NCBI RefSeq assembly: GCF_028372415.1
Contig: NC_092872.1
Span: 9,678,001 to 9,742,000 of the forward strand
Length of the DNA: 64,000 nucleotides
Reading direction: 5' to 3'
DNA from: Notamacropus eugenii
Lineage: Eukaryota > Chordata > Mammalia > Diprotodontia > Macropodidae
Positions 1 through 11,029 of this stretch are shown here, one piece after another (position 1 is the stretch's first letter; the number at the start of each line of letters is the position of its first letter). The notes under the pieces are model-generated. The model was given only the letters and a program-made list of their open reading frames with translations, made no database searches and was not told the origin of the DNA. The translations under genes were made by a program, and so were the position numbers.

Positions 1-95
1 AGTTCAATGCTCTTTTTGCTCCCCTGCTCTGACCTCAACCTCCCCTCTCCTTTCCCCAATGGCCCCACTCACAATGTGCCACCACACTCTCTTAC

Positions 96-401
96 CCAGG
101 TGGATGGTCTCTGGAAACTCGAGGTAGGGGCCCTGGCCAAAGCTGTTGACGGCCGCTACTCGGAACTGATAGTCTCCTGCCTCAAGCAGGCTGCTCACAG
201 TCACCTCTAGCGTGGAAATTCTCTCTGCCTCATGGCACCGAGTCCACCTCTGGCTGCCCAATCTCCTCTTCTCCACCAGATAGCCATCAATGGCAATGGG
301 CCGGTCTAGCAGTGGTGGGGACCACCCAAGAGTCACAGAGTTGTCCGTTTTGGCCTTCACCATGGGTTCAGAGGGGGCTTGTGGAGGAGGCTTTCTGGAG
401 A
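96..401 (-). CDS. OBSCN: OBSCN fourth coding exon: fibronectin type III domain
   Basis: A 306-bp exon encoding a complete FN3 domain, following the Ig5 exon in phase 1 (G plus TC gives Val). Visible FN3 marks are the proline-rich A strand (KPPPQAPSEPMV), the LGWSPP tryptophan, DGYLVEKR, and YQFRVAAVNSFGQGPY. Obscurin has one FN3 after its fifth Ig domain, so domain order Ig1-Ig5-FN3 is intact. Acceptor CTACCTCCAG precedes 401 and donor CTGG|GTAAGA follows 96. The gene continues leftward beyond the window with dozens of further Ig exons expected. The 165-residue ORF at 4-501 is this exon plus intron read-through. Confidence 0.94.
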
Positions 402-2110
402 CTGGAGGTAGGAGCACCCACATACAAACATATAGGGAAGAAAAAGGATTGTGTAAAGGAGAGTCACTTCTGGGAAGCCCCCAAGCCACAAACTCCTGCA
501 CCCAGTTACAGAGTCCAAGACAAGGGCACCCTTCCTACAGCTTGGGAATTCCCATGGGATGTTTCTGTGATGGCATGTAAAGAAGTTGGAAATCCAAGAA
601 TCCCAGAGTTCAATGTTCAACCACCAACCACTACATCCAAACCACCACTGAGCAAGAATCTTCTCTATAGCCCCCCCCCAGGGGGCCTTCAAATTGTGCT
701 TGAGTACCTCCACAGATAGAGAGGTTACTACCTCATAAGACAAGCAGCCCATTCTACTGCTGGACTGATCTCACAATTAGAAAGTTCTATCACCCCCAAA
801 TCCTTCTCTCTATGATGTCCACTCACTAGCCCTAGTTCTGTCCTCTGGGACCACACAGAATGAATCTGCTTCCTCTTCCATAAGACAAACCTTCCTTCTA
901 TATAACAAACTTTTCTCACTTTATAAACAAAGAAGATTGAGACCCAGAGAAGAGTCCAAGGTTATATGAGTGACAGAATCGAGATTAGAACCCAGGTATC
1001 CTTACAATCACATTTGGGATGGGGAACCTTTGGCCTTGAGGCACTTAAGAACCTAGAGGGCCACATGTGACTTCAAGGCTGCAGGTTCTCTACTCTTGTA
1101 CTAAACTGAGTTATCCCCTGGTACTCTCACGCTGCCCTAGTGAACAGTCTCTAACATTTTAGTGTGAATAAGTTTAACATATGCTCCTTCCCAAAGGGAA
1201 CATGGAGAGACCAATGCCATGACCCAAAGCCATAATGGTGGCATCAAGGACCATGAGAAGCCAGCATACAGCTCTAGAGAGGTAGCATAGGACAATAGGA
1301 ATAACACAGCACTTGTCATCAGGAGAACTAGACTTAAATCCCAGATCTGATGCTCACTAGCTATGTGCCTCTCACTGAGTCACTTTCTGAGCTTGTTTCT
1401 ATGTCTGTAAAAGGAGGCGAGCAGCCCGGGAGACTGTGTCCTTCACAGGGCTGTTGGGAGGTAAACTCTTTGTTTACCTCTTTGTAATAAGGGTCATTAG
1501 AATGAGAGCTGGAAGCCCCACATCACACCAGGCAGGTGGTCAGTGTGTGGGACTGTTCAAATCTGTCCCAGGAAAGAGAAAGAAAGATGAATGGTGGGGG
1601 CTATAGAATCACAGGACCTGGGATCAGATGGAGAGGATTACAGACTTAGAGGTAAAAGGGACGATCTAGCCCAACCTCATTTTACAGAGAAGGAAACTGA
1701 GGCACAATGAGGGTAGTGTCCTCTGCTCCAGGACCAGTGTTTTCTTCCAATGTGTCACACGGCCATTGAGGGCTGGAGATGACCTTAAACCCCACTGAGT
1801 CCAAACCCCTCACTTTTCAGTTGGGGAGACTGAAGCTGAGAGTCATTCACCCAAGGTATCCCAGACAGTGAGTGGCAGAGCCAGGATTCTGTTGGAATCC
1901 AGTATTCCAAATCCAGAACTCTTTCTACCACAGTGGGCTTCTGGGATCAGTGTCCACAAAAATCTAACACTCCAGATGTTCCCCAAGAACAAAGCTCAAA
2001 TGTAAAATTTTTCATTTTGGCTTCAGGATCCATTCTAGTTCCAGATACCTGTGTTCTGCCCTCTCCTCACCCTTCCCCTGCCTATCTAGGGTCCCAGCTC
2101 CAGGCCTCAC
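402..2110 (-). other. OBSCN: OBSCN intron between the Ig5 and FN3 exons
   Basis: A 1.7-kb intron. It holds an antisense CR1/L3-like 3' fragment (about 640-905), a short DNA-transposon-like piece (about 1,015-1,100, ending GGCTGCAGGTTCTC), a sense MIR-type SINE (about 1,320-1,500) and two antisense MIR-related fragments (about 1,620-1,740 and 1,770-1,935). ORFs drawn across it are not coding. Confidence 0.7.
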
Positions 2111-2371
2111 CAGACACAATGAACTGGGTCGAGGTCCTGCACTCGCCAGCCAAGAAGGCAATCTCCCCAGCATCCTCTTGACAGCACTGTCTGATGGTCA
2201 GTGTGTGGCAGGTGCCCGTGGAAGTGATCGTCATGCGGTCCCCAGCCTTGACCTCCTCCTGGTTCCTCAGCCATTGAATGGAATCAGCTGGGTTTGCCAG
2301 CTCCACACAGAAGATGGCCGTGTCCCCGGTCAGTACCATGGTCTTCCTCGGGAGCTTCCTGGTGATATTGC
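2111..2371 (-). CDS. OBSCN: OBSCN third coding exon: Ig5
   Basis: A 261-bp exon with one Ig domain of the obscurin short-loop type (CVELANP, IQWLRNQEEV, tryptophan present, CCQEDAGEIAFLAGE near the end). It begins after acceptor CCCTCTAG and completes a Gly codon split with the previous exon. It ends in phase 1 at GTGTCTG|GTGAGG. The domain lacks the usual tyrosine-cysteine F-strand pair, having FLAG instead; obscurin and OBSL1 show the same pattern at this position, so it is a family feature and not decay. Confidence 0.93.
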
Positions 2372-2493
2372 CTAGAGGGAACAAGCAGAGATCAGAGAAG
2401 AGGGCAGAGAATTATAAGCATGTTGCCCACTGTGTTTGAGGCCCCAAACACCCAATGAGTCCTAGAAGCCCCCAGTGCAGCCTGTGTGGACCT

Positions 2494-2496
2494 GCC
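2494..2496 (-). other. OBSCN: Non-canonical GC splice donor of the OBSCN Ig4-Ig5 intron
   Basis: On the minus strand the exon ends CCAAG and the intron opens GCAGGT. The 124-bp intron (2,372-2,495) ends CTCTAG. Using this GC-AG pair gives VQG-NIT-RKLPRK, which aligns residue for residue with the human VQGNLLRKLPRK I recall. A GT lies four bases further on (2,490-2,491); pairing it with the first acceptor breaks the frame, but pairing it with a second acceptor CACCAG 13 bases into the next exon restores frame and drops NIT. So either a GC donor, or a tandem alternative, is used. Confidence 0.7.
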
Positions 2497-2765
2497 TTGG
2501 ACAGATAGCTCAGCAATGGTCCTGCTGCCCTCCTTCATCTCACAGATGTAGACAGCATCGTCATCCGTGGTGACATTCTGCACCGTCAGCCGGCGCCACG
2601 TGCCTTCCTCCTCAATGTTGTACTTTTTGCTGTGCCGCAACCTGGTCTCTTCCTTGTACCAAGAGGCCTCTGTGGCAGGCAGGGGCACCTCGCACTGGAA
2701 TGTGGCGGCCTCCTTCTCCCGGACCTCCAGGTCTTGCAGCTTCTTCTTGAAGGGTACAGTGGGCT
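2496..2765 (-). CDS. OBSCN: OBSCN second coding exon: Ig4
   Basis: A 270-bp exon carrying one Ig domain. Acceptor CTCCCCCCAG precedes 2,765, and the split Glu codon (G from 13,014 plus AG) gives the junction [19 protein letters not shown], as in obscurin. Ig hallmarks visible are CEVPLP, the SWYKEE tryptophan strand and DDDAVYICE. It ends in phase 1 at CAA-G, immediately followed by GCAGGT, so keeping the frame into the next exon requires a GC donor rather than GT (see separate entry). The 299-residue ORF drawn through this exon into flanking sequence is mostly intron and low-complexity repeat; only the 90-residue Ig part is real. Confidence 0.93.
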
Positions 2766-3095
2766 CTGGGGGGAGAGGGCGGGGCGGCATAGGGGTAGGA
2801 GGAAGAAAAGAGAAGAAAAAACGAGTAGTTAAGAGACAGACTCCGACACTAAGACATACAGAGGGAAGCAGGGGCAGCGAGATGCCCAGAAACGGACAAA
2901 CTTGGGAGAAATGAGGGCAAGAGACACACACAAAATGAGGGCCAGGGGAGTGACCCCCAGAAACTGAAAGAGGGGGAAGGGAGGAGGGAATTGTTTTCAG
3001 GAGGGATGCAGTGGGTGTTGGGGGAGGCAGTAAGGTCAGACTTGAGGAAGGAAGACAGGTGACTGAGAGAAATCCCCAGAACCTAAGAGTCGGAA

Positions 3096-3235
3096 CGGAG
3101 GAAGGAAGGAAGAAAGGAAGGAAGGAAGGAAGGAAGGAAGGAAGGGAGGGAGGGAGGGAGGGAGGGAGGGAGGAAGGAAGGAAGGAAGGAAGGAAGGAAG
3201 GAAGGAAGGAAGGAAGGGAGGGAGGGAGGGAGGAA
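3096..3235 (+). repeat. (GGAA)n/(GGGA)n simple repeat
   Basis: About 140 bp of perfect or near-perfect GAAG and GGGA tetranucleotides, all purine on the + strand. Confidence 0.97.
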
Positions 3236-3480
3236 AAATTTATTAAGGGCCTACTATGTGCCAGGCACTGTGCTAAATCCTTTACAAACATCTCATTTCA
3301 TCCTCATAACAACTCTAGGAGGTAGGTGCTATTATTATCACCATTTTTCAGCTGAAACAGGAAAAAAGATAAGGAACATCCCACGTGTGACCTTCCCAGC
3401 TCCGGTTCTCAGTTTCCTGTTCTGTAAAACAAAGTGGGTTGGACTAGATGACCTCTCTGGGTCTTTCCAGCTCTCATGGT
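3236..3480 (-). repeat. Antisense MIR/Ther-type SINE
   Basis: Starts with the diagnostic antisense 3' text TTTATTAAGGGCCTACTATG and continues through CAGGCACTGTGCTAA. The right end (about 3,420-3,480) instead resembles a CR1-type 3' end, GGACTAGATGACCTCT. Confidence 0.6.
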
Positions 3481-3485
3481 GTGTG

Positions 3486-3487
<2 letters not shown>

Positions 3488-3535
<48 letters not shown>

Positions 3536-3710
3536 CTCTCCCTTCCCCCCTCCCCCTCTCCCCTCCACCCCCCTCCCCCCCTCCCCCTCCTCTCCCACCT
3601 CCCTCTCCTCCCTCTCTCTCTCTCTGTCTCTCTGTCCCTATCTCTCTGTCTCTGTCTGCCTGTCTGTCTCTCTCTCTGTCTGTCTCTCTCTCTCTGTCTG
3701 TCTCTCTCTG

Positions 3711-3743
<33 letters not shown>

Positions 3744-3797
3744 GTCTCTCTGTCCCTATCTCTCTGTCTCTGTCTGCCTGTCTGTCTCTCTCTGTTG
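3488..3797 (+). repeat. (CT)n / (CTGT)n pyrimidine tract
   Basis: About 310 bp of pure or nearly pure pyrimidine on the + strand, first (CT)n, then C-rich, then CTGT-type variants. Lies between two purine-rich blocks. Confidence 0.97.
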
Positions 3798-5544
3798 CTA
3801 GTGGCTCTGTGAATCATTAGTGGCAACCTCAGATGATGACGTTATTTGGGGAGATCCTGTGTTCAGACAGACCCATCCACAGTGTTAGGAATTTGACACG
3901 CACAGAGTAAAAAGCAGAAGTGCCTGGTAACTGAAACAGGTAAGGAAGGCCCTAGGGAGATGGACAGTGTGAAAAACACTTGGAGTCTTCGAAAGGATTT
4001 GGGGAGATCCCCAGTCTCCCAGACTCCCCAGAGTGGGAGGGGGGAGAGGGGAGAGAAGAGACCCTCAAAGCCCAAGGGTTCTAGAGTAACACAGACAGCA
4101 GTGGTAGGTTTGGGGGGATAAAGATGGGCAGTGAGAGATGTCCTGAGCCTGAGAGGAGGGAGATAAATGGTAGAGAGAAATCTGAGACTGAAGGCAGTAG
4201 GAATGGAGGCAGAAAAATACACAAAATGGAAATACAGAAAAGATCTGTACGTACAGAGTGAGATCCAGGAAAGCTATGTTGGAGACATTCAGACACTGAA
4301 AGGGGAGGGGAATGACTGGGAAGTGGAGAAGGAACAGAGTAAGAGGTGAGTGCTGAGAGAAGTTTACAGATTCTGAGAGATCTGGGGAGGCATAGTGGGA
4401 GGGAGGGAAGGGATGAGAAGAGAGACATCCAGAGACAGTAAAGAGATAAGGGAGTGACCCACACAGTTAAAGACAGAGTAAAGATAAACTGAAAACGGGT
4501 GTAGGACAAAGAAAGAGGTGGAGAGATGCCTAAAGGCCAAGAGACTAAGGAGAGACAAGAGAGGAAACAGTCAACACAGAATAAAAAACAGGGGAGATAA
4601 TAGGTTGGGGAGAGATGTCTAGAGACTAAGGGAAGCCGATTGGAAAGAGACATGTCCAGAGACTAAGAGACAAGGGATAAGGGATAAAGGAGAAATAGAT
4701 ATCCACAAAATGAAAGAAAAGAGAGATATGAGGGGAAGAGATTTCCAGAGACTGAAAGGGTAGGGAGACAGGGAGAGGAAGAAAGAAAAGGGGAGAGATG
4801 TGGCTGGAGAACTGATCTGAGCCTAGGAGACAATAAGAGGAGAGATGCCCAGAGATTAAAAAGACAGATGAGATGGGGGAAAGGGGAAGAGTTAGGGAAG
4901 AGGAAGGGATGCTGGGAGAGAGAGCCTCAGTAAGTGATACTGGAGAAAGATGGATGGTGAGACAGACAATGGCTGAACAGGAGAGAAAAGACATCCCCCA
5001 GAGACGGAGAAAGTGAGAATGCAGATAAGACAGAAGAAGACACAATCCAACAGGGCAGCCTGGGGGTGTTGGGCTGGAGGAGGATGAAGAAGTAGGGCAG
5101 ATGGACTGGAACCACTGCTGCTGGTCAAGGCCCATATCCCTGCTTCCCTAGGGAACATCCTTCCTCCCTTGACCACCCAGGCCCAGAGAGACCTTCCCTT
5201 TTCTTATCTCACAGAGGACTTGCTATCCATGGCTCTCGTGGATAGCACTCTGGCTCTCATGCTGGAACGATCCACGTTGGGGCCTCCTTTCCCCTAATTC
5301 ACCATGAGCTCTTCCATGGCAGGGATCTGGTGTCCTCTCCTCCCCCTCCTTCTCTCTCTGTCCTCCTCCTCTCAATCAGAGCCAACTTAGGAAAGGGTTT
5401 ATGGACTAATCAGCAGATTTACTTCCATTCTCAACTGAATGACCTTTTGATTTCTGTCTTTTTGCACCCCAATAGGCGCTATCTCCCAACTTCTAAGGAT
5501 CTCTCCCAACTCCTTGCACCCACATCTATCAATGCCACCCTTGT

Positions 5545-6220
5545 TCAGGTCCTCAGAGAATCTCAGGGCTTGTAGAAACCTCAGAAGCCATGGAGGCCAA
5601 CCCTTAATGATCCAATAATCCATTCTCCAACATCCTGACCAGGTGGTCGTCCAGCCCTTGCCTGAAGACCTCCACAAGAGGTGAACTCACTCCCTCCCCC
5701 TAGAAGCAACACTTTCCACGCTGGGCCAGGTCTGGTTGTTAGGATGATTCTCTTTCCTTTTGGTCTAAACCTGTCTCTCCACAACCCCTGCACTTTTTCT
5801 TTTAGTCCTGCCTTCGGAACTCGGAAGAATACACCTAAGTCTTCTTCCACAATGCAGGCCTGAACCTACCCATCACCTCATCAGACTGCCTGGGGAACCA
5901 TAACAACCTAATTGTTCTCAGTCACTCTTGCGGGTGCTGACTGAGTAATCTTACAGCACTGATCCATTAAAATTTTGCTCCCTTTCCCTTTCCCTCTCAC
6001 TTCCTACTCTCTATTGATTCAAGCATAACTATAGATCCTGGCATTCAAGGCCCTCCATAATCTGGTGCCACCTTTCCTTTCTCATATCACTTTTCTTCAA
6101 AGAATCTGTTTTCAATTACTCTAGACAGTCCTCCATCCCTCATTCTGTCCTTTCTCACGTCCAAGCCTTTTCTTGGAAGGCACTCCATCTACTGAAGCTC
6201 CTCCCAAGAAACCCTTCCTC
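5545..6220. mobile_element. CR1/L3-like fragment (antisense) followed by L2-like fragment (sense)
   Basis: From 5,545 to 5,860 is the antisense CR1-type 3' end (GTCCAGCCCTTGCCTGAAGA and flanks). From about 6,000 to 6,220 the sense L2/L3 text GGCATTCAAGGCCCTCCA appears, with the AACCCTTCCT tail. Both are old and diverged. Confidence 0.6.
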
Positions 6221-7059
6221 TGGGGACCAACCCTGGTATAATGAGCATTAGTTAATATGATCCTCAGACAACACCCCCATAATCCATCCTCATGTTCTTA
6301 AGGCTTCCTCAGATCAGGCAGATTTTGTGCTCAGCAAGCAGGGTCTTCTGGAGCCTCCAGGCCCCAGGAAGGCATCAGAGGAGAAGATGGAGCTGAATGT
6401 CCTCAAACAAAAGGTCTTTGTTCAAGTTTTTCTGTTCCCTTTTCTACTAAAATCTGGATGGCCAAAAGTACGTTGGAGGAGCTACCTGTTGGTAAGAAGT
6501 ATCTAGAAAGCAGATTCCAAATTCTCTGCTGAAAGGTATTGACGGCTGTTGCTGGTTGAGCCCAGCGCATCAGAATAACCTGAGCCATTGCCTCCTTTGA
6601 CACCAAGACCCACACTTCACATAGGGAGCAATTCGACTGCCTTTCTGAACCATCCTAGGCACACCAACAAAGTCTGAAGCATAATGACTCATTCATGGAT
6701 GAGAGATTCGCACTCCCAAAAGGTCTCAACAGGCTGCAGCAGCAAGCTGGAGTTAACCAGATGGGGAAAGAAGAAAGAGAAACAAAGAACAGGATGCTGT
6801 GGGAAGAATTTTGAGCCTGAAGTCAAAAGGCTTGGATTCAAATTCTGCCTCTGACACGTGCTAGTTAGGGGACCACAGCAAGCCCCTGCTCTTCTCTTCA
6901 ACATTGCTTCCTGCTTTGTGAAGTGATACTTAACCTATGTATCTCACGGTATTATAAAAAGCCTCTTCACGAGGCTTAAGGAGTTGTAGAAATGGGAGTT
7001 CTTAGAAAAGTTAAATCCTTCCCTCAGATTCAAAAAATCAATTGCAAAAAGGAATAGTT

Positions 7060-7400
7060 AAAGGAGATGTATCCAAAACTACATGTTAAGTGAGAAAGAC
7101 CCAGGGGTTCAAGTGGACCTTAAGCTCACTATGTGTAACTTGGCAGCCAAAAGAGCTCCTGCCAGTCCTATGGTCTTTTGTCTTGGTCAGGCTGTATCCA
7201 GAGGGCTATATTCAGTTAGGAATGTCACATTTTAGGAACCATATGGATAAGCTAGAGGTGAATGACCAGGATGAGGAGAGGATCTGGTGCCATTCTAAGA
7301 AAGTATTGATTGAAGGAACTGGGAGAAAAGATGACAAGAAAGAGGGGGTGTTATCGCTGTCTCCAGGTATTTGAAGGGACTACTGTGTGGAAAAGGAATC
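7060..7400 (+). mobile_element. CR1/L3-like LINE 3' fragment
   Basis: Sense CR1-type text: GTGGACCTTAAGCTCACTAT, then GGCAGCCAAAAGAGCT and a degraded CAGTTCTGGG-CCACATTTTAGG segment. Confidence 0.6.
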
Positions 7401-7444
7401 AGACTTTTTTCTGAAATAAGAATCTGGCTCACAGTAGAAATTTC

Positions 7445-7690
7445 AGCTAGGTGGTAGATACAGTGAATACAGCCCTGGCCTTCCAGTAAGAAAGATCTGA
7501 GTTCAAATTTTGACCTGATTAAACAAGTCATTTAATCTCCCTCTGCCTCAGTTCCCTCACCTGTCAAGTGGGGATAATAACACCTACCTCACAGGGTTGT
7601 TATGAGGTCCAAAGGAGTTGTATGTAAAGCATTTTGTAAACCTTGAAGTGTTATATAAATGTCAGCTATTATGTTAGCTATTAAATTACA
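7445..7690 (+). repeat. MIR-type CORE-SINE, sense
   Basis: Nearly full element: AGCTAGGTGG head, GAGTTCAAAT, CTCTGCCTCAGTTCCCTCAC, CACAGGGTTGTTATGAGG, GTAAAGCATTTTGTAAACC and a TATAAATG tail. Confidence 0.8.
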
Positions 7691-8589
7691 GAAAGTGGTC
7701 TCAGCCCAGAGTAAAGGAAACTTACTGATTAGAGCTGCCCAATCAGGAAAATGACCAATCAAGGAAGTAATGAGTTCTCCACCCCGGTAATTAATTACTA
7801 TTTTAAAAATGCTTATTGATAGCACTGTTGCATCAGACCTCTACCAGTTGGCTCCTCCAGTGGTCTCTAATATTTTCCTTCACATTTGGACGAGTCTGAG
7901 CAGTTTTCTGTCTTCCACCCTAAGCTAACCTTCCTCCAAGTCCCTCCATCCCTTTACCCAGACTACTTTCACAACCTCTGTTCTTCCCTCTCTTCCAAAT
8001 TCCACCTAAAATCAATCCCCCTCCACCAGGAGGTTTCCCAGACTACTAAACCCACCAGGGATCAATCATACGTTAGCTTCTCCATAGTCTTATGGTTGAG
8101 ACTTTTGCAGCCTATCAGGAATGGGGTAACCATAGCAAGGGAGGGTGAGGGAAAATGGCCTGGGTATCAGCTTGGATTATTAATTTTGAGGTGTCCTGAA
8201 CTGTTCTATGTACTTGCTTGTATTTCTTTGTTTATCTCTTGCTGGAGGAGAAGGTGAAATTAGATCTCCCGTCAGCTGAAAATTCAGGGATTGGATTGGA
8301 TGATCTTTGAGGTCCCTCCCCAGCTCAAAATCTCTTGTTTCTAAGCTGCCCAGGGATCAGCAGCGGTATGAATGGAACCCCATAAGACTTCCAACCAGTC
8401 AGGAGGCCTTTGGATTGGCTGAGAATGAGCCTAGGGTTGGGAAATGGATCAATGAGCTCGGGTCAAGGTGGGGTGAACCCAAAATTTAGCTTGGGGATAT
8501 TCTGAAGAGAATGTTTTAATTCGGTGCTATAAGGAAGCTGCCAGTCCAAGAGAAGGAGAAATAAGATTTTAGGCCTTTAGCCTAATTTT

Positions 8590-8830
8590 ATAAAAATAGC
8601 TCACATTTATATAGCACCTTAGGGTTGGCAAAGCACCTAACAGGGGTTATTTCACAACATCCCTGAGAGGTGAGTGCTAGCATTATCCCCATTCCATTCC
8701 ATGGGATGAGAGACCAGAATCTCAGAAAGGTTAAGTGAATCTCCCAGGGTCAGTAAGTGTCTGCGAAGGGATCTCAACCTAGATCCCCTTGGGTCCAAAT
8801 CCAGCCTTCTAGGTACCATATAACATTGCC
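8590..8830 (-). repeat. MIR-type CORE-SINE, antisense
   Basis: Antisense order: TATATAGCACCTTAGGGT, AAAGCACCTAACAGG, the ATCCCCATT segment, GAAAGGTTAAGTGA, and AGATCCCCTTGGGTCCAAAT. Sequence between 7,690 and 8,590, and between 8,830 and 9,530, shows nothing I can name beyond a CR1-like end near 8,290-8,345. Confidence 0.7.
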
Positions 8831-9534
8831 GCTAGGAGTTTTGAAAGTTAAGCCCTAATCTATGACTTGGATGACTTTTCGTGCATCCACATCTAATGAC
8901 TTCCCCTTGTGTGTTGATATATCTCTAGTCCCTTATGAATAAAGCCCTAGAAAGTATCTTCTCACACTCTGGAATGTGAAGATTCAGAGTGGAAGAAAAC
9001 TGGGAAGTAGAGACCACACCAGATTACTCAGAGATGGTAGCAGTGGCAAAGGCAGGCAGACAGAGAAAGTAGAACCAATACTTGGGAATCAGGTACAGAA
9101 GATCTCTAAAACCAGGATGCCGGAAAGGCTTGGAAATCTAGAAAGGTCTGGAAATCTTAGAGTCTTGAACCCCCATGGGGGTCAGAAATCAAGGACACTA
9201 CTAAGTAGTGAAAAGAGCCTTGGATCTCAACACCCAGGACCCCTGGACTGATTCCAAGAAGAGAAGCCAGCGGCTCTGGAAGGAAACATTGCATCAAGGC
9301 TCAAGATCCAAGGCAGGATGCTCGAATCCAACACTACCTCAAGCTGCATTTGGGTCATAACCACTGCAGATTTCTAACCAATCCCTAGGGGGAGTTTTCC
9401 CCAAAATGGCAGAATTCTCAGGCTGCCATAGATAGACTGAGAGCCCTGTGGAAAAGACTGTTGAACTGTAGTAATTCACCTAGCACCTCTACCAGCTTTG
9501 CTTAGCTGTAATGATCCTCACAGGCACTAAAAAA

Positions 9535-9750
9535 CTGCACAGAGAATTATTAGACTATGTCAGTTCTGGAGGTACTTAGAACCTAGACCTTCAGAGCTTG
9601 GAGGGTACCTAAGACACCAGGACTGGAAGGGATATTAGAACATAGAACACAGACAATCAGAGCTTTAAATCACAGACTTTCAGACCTGGGGAAAGTCCTC
9701 AGAACCTAGCACAGAGAATGTTAGGGCTAGTAGGGACATTAGAGATAATC
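9535..9750 (+). repeat. Array of an about 40-45 bp unit (AGAGCTTGGAAGG...TTAGAACATAGA)
   Basis: Several degenerate copies of a unit built on CAGAGCTTGGAGGGTACC / TTAGAACATAGAACACAGA follow each other (near 9,575, 9,605, 9,640, 9,665, 9,710). This is the reverse complement of the unit forming the arrays at 10,835-10,960 and 11,885-12,140. Confidence 0.55.
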
Positions 9751-9756
9751 TAATTC

Positions 9757-9965
9757 AGGAGATTTTCATCTGTGGTCCATAAACCACTCCTCTCCCTGAA
9801 GGGGTCTGTAAATTTGGATAGGGAAAAAAATCACACTTTTATTTTCATCAGCCTCTAACTGAAATTTAGCATTTCATTTAATTATTTTAAAACAATTGTG
9901 AGAAGGGGCCCAAAAGTTTTCCCTGATAACCAAAGTGGTCCTGGACACAGAAAAGGTTAGGAAGT
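9757..9965 (+). mobile_element. DNA-transposon-derived MITE remnant
   Basis: Text GGTCCATAAACCACTCC, GGGTCTGTAAATTTGG, TTTTATTTTCATCAGCCTCT, and AAAAGGTTAGGAAG at the end. The same family occurs at 39,305-39,495. I recognise it as a mammal-wide DNA element but not its exact family name. Confidence 0.5.
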
Positions 9966-10589
9966 CTTTTGAGATTTTGAGATCTGAGGCCCAGGATGTT
10001 GCAGTGATTTACCTGAGAAGGTTACCTGGCAGAACCAGAACCCGAACCCAAATCTTCTGCTCCCTAGAACAAGACTTTCCCCACTACTGGGTGTATATTT
10101 AATAGTTTGATGACAGCTAGATACATTTTTCTCATGAGCAACCATGTCCCAGGCAAGCCAGGACAACAAGCCACATCCTTGAGGACATTCTGAGTGAGGA
10201 GGGGGTTGAAAGAGATTCTGTTTTGTGGGCCCTTTCCTGATGAGAGATGGAAGCAACGGCCTGAGCCCGTAATCATTTTGCACCTAGGGTTGGGTCAGCC
10301 AGTTTAAGAGATGGCCCTGCCCTTCCCAATTCCTCCTCCCCATCCCTCTTTCCTTCTTCCAAATACAAGTCTGTCCTCACCCCTGACATGTGATTTCAGC
10401 TATCCCTGAAGCAGTTGCCACTCCCAAGACACTTCCCAAAGCTGCCCCTCCTCCCTCTGTCATTCTGCCCACTGTTGCCCAGGACACTGGATGCTTACAG
10501 CCCTTTGTCAGAAATTCATCCAGGAAAGGAAAGTTTCACCATCTCTCCCAATGGCCCATCCCATCACTTCAGCCTGGGCTGAGGCTTGT

Positions 10590-10815
10590 CACCTAAATCC
10601 CTCCCAGTGCAGCTGGGGCCCAGCCTCTTCTCATACTGCCCTGCCTGAGCCTGGTAAACAGCTGATCCCTTCTAAGCCAAAAAGCCCTTCCCCCATTAGC
10701 CTACAAGTTAAAACCAAATCCCTCAGCCTAGTGTTCTAAGCCCACAAAAATCTAGGTCCTCCTTCCTTTAAGACCCAGTTCAAAACCCCCTTTCTTCAGG
10801 GAGCCCTCCCCCCAC
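10590..10815 (+). mobile_element. L2/L3-type LINE 3' fragment, sense
   Basis: Diverged sense text around AAACCAAATCCCTCAGCC, TCCTTTAAGACCCAGTTCAA and TTCAGGGAGCCCTCCCC, typical of the L2 3' region. Confidence 0.5.
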
Positions 10816-10834
10816 AAAATAAAGGGCTTATGAT

Positions 10835-10960
10835 TGATGATCTCCAAGGCCTCTGCCAGTTCTGACATTCTAGATTCTAAGGTCCTTCTCAGTTCCAATA
10901 TTCTATGTCCTATTGAGGCTCCCAGCACTGACATTCTATGTTCTAAGGGAGGAAGAGAAA
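10835..10960 (-). repeat. Short array of the GACATTCTATGTTCTAAGG unit
   Basis: Three degenerate copies of a unit related to GACATTCTATGTTCTAAGG plus a pyrimidine-rich TCCTTCTCAGTTC spacer, period about 42 bp. Same unit as 11,885-12,140; inverted relative to 9,535-9,750. Confidence 0.6.
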
Positions 10961-11029
10961 GGGACAGAAAGGAAGAGAGAAACCGAGACACACAGCAGCA
11001 TAGAGAAAGAGGTTGCAGTGAGAAGAGAG

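Larger units (their letters stand above)
2840..5040 (+). repeat. Degenerate purine-rich minisatellite in the OBSCN intron
   Basis: A motif close to GAGATGYCCAGAGACTGAA recurs at least 15 times on the + strand (for example near 2,879, 3,067, 4,136, 4,281, 4,421, 4,612, 4,649, 4,737, 4,842 and 4,989), with spacing often 40-57 bp or about double that. The sequence between copies is also G/A-rich. The array is split by the simple repeats and SINE at 3,096-3,800. Long minus-strand ORFs here (Leu/Ser/Pro-rich) are artefacts of the repeat. Confidence 0.75.

Noticed and set aside
2392..3291. 299-residue minus-strand ORF as a single protein
   Set aside because: Only 2,496-2,765 is an exon; the rest is intron, including translated GGAA repeats that read as Leu-Pro-Ser.
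3258..5176. Several ORFs of 60-190 residues rich in Ser, Leu, Pro or Arg, Glu
   Set aside because: They arise from simple repeats and the purine-rich minisatellite, which are free of stops by composition.
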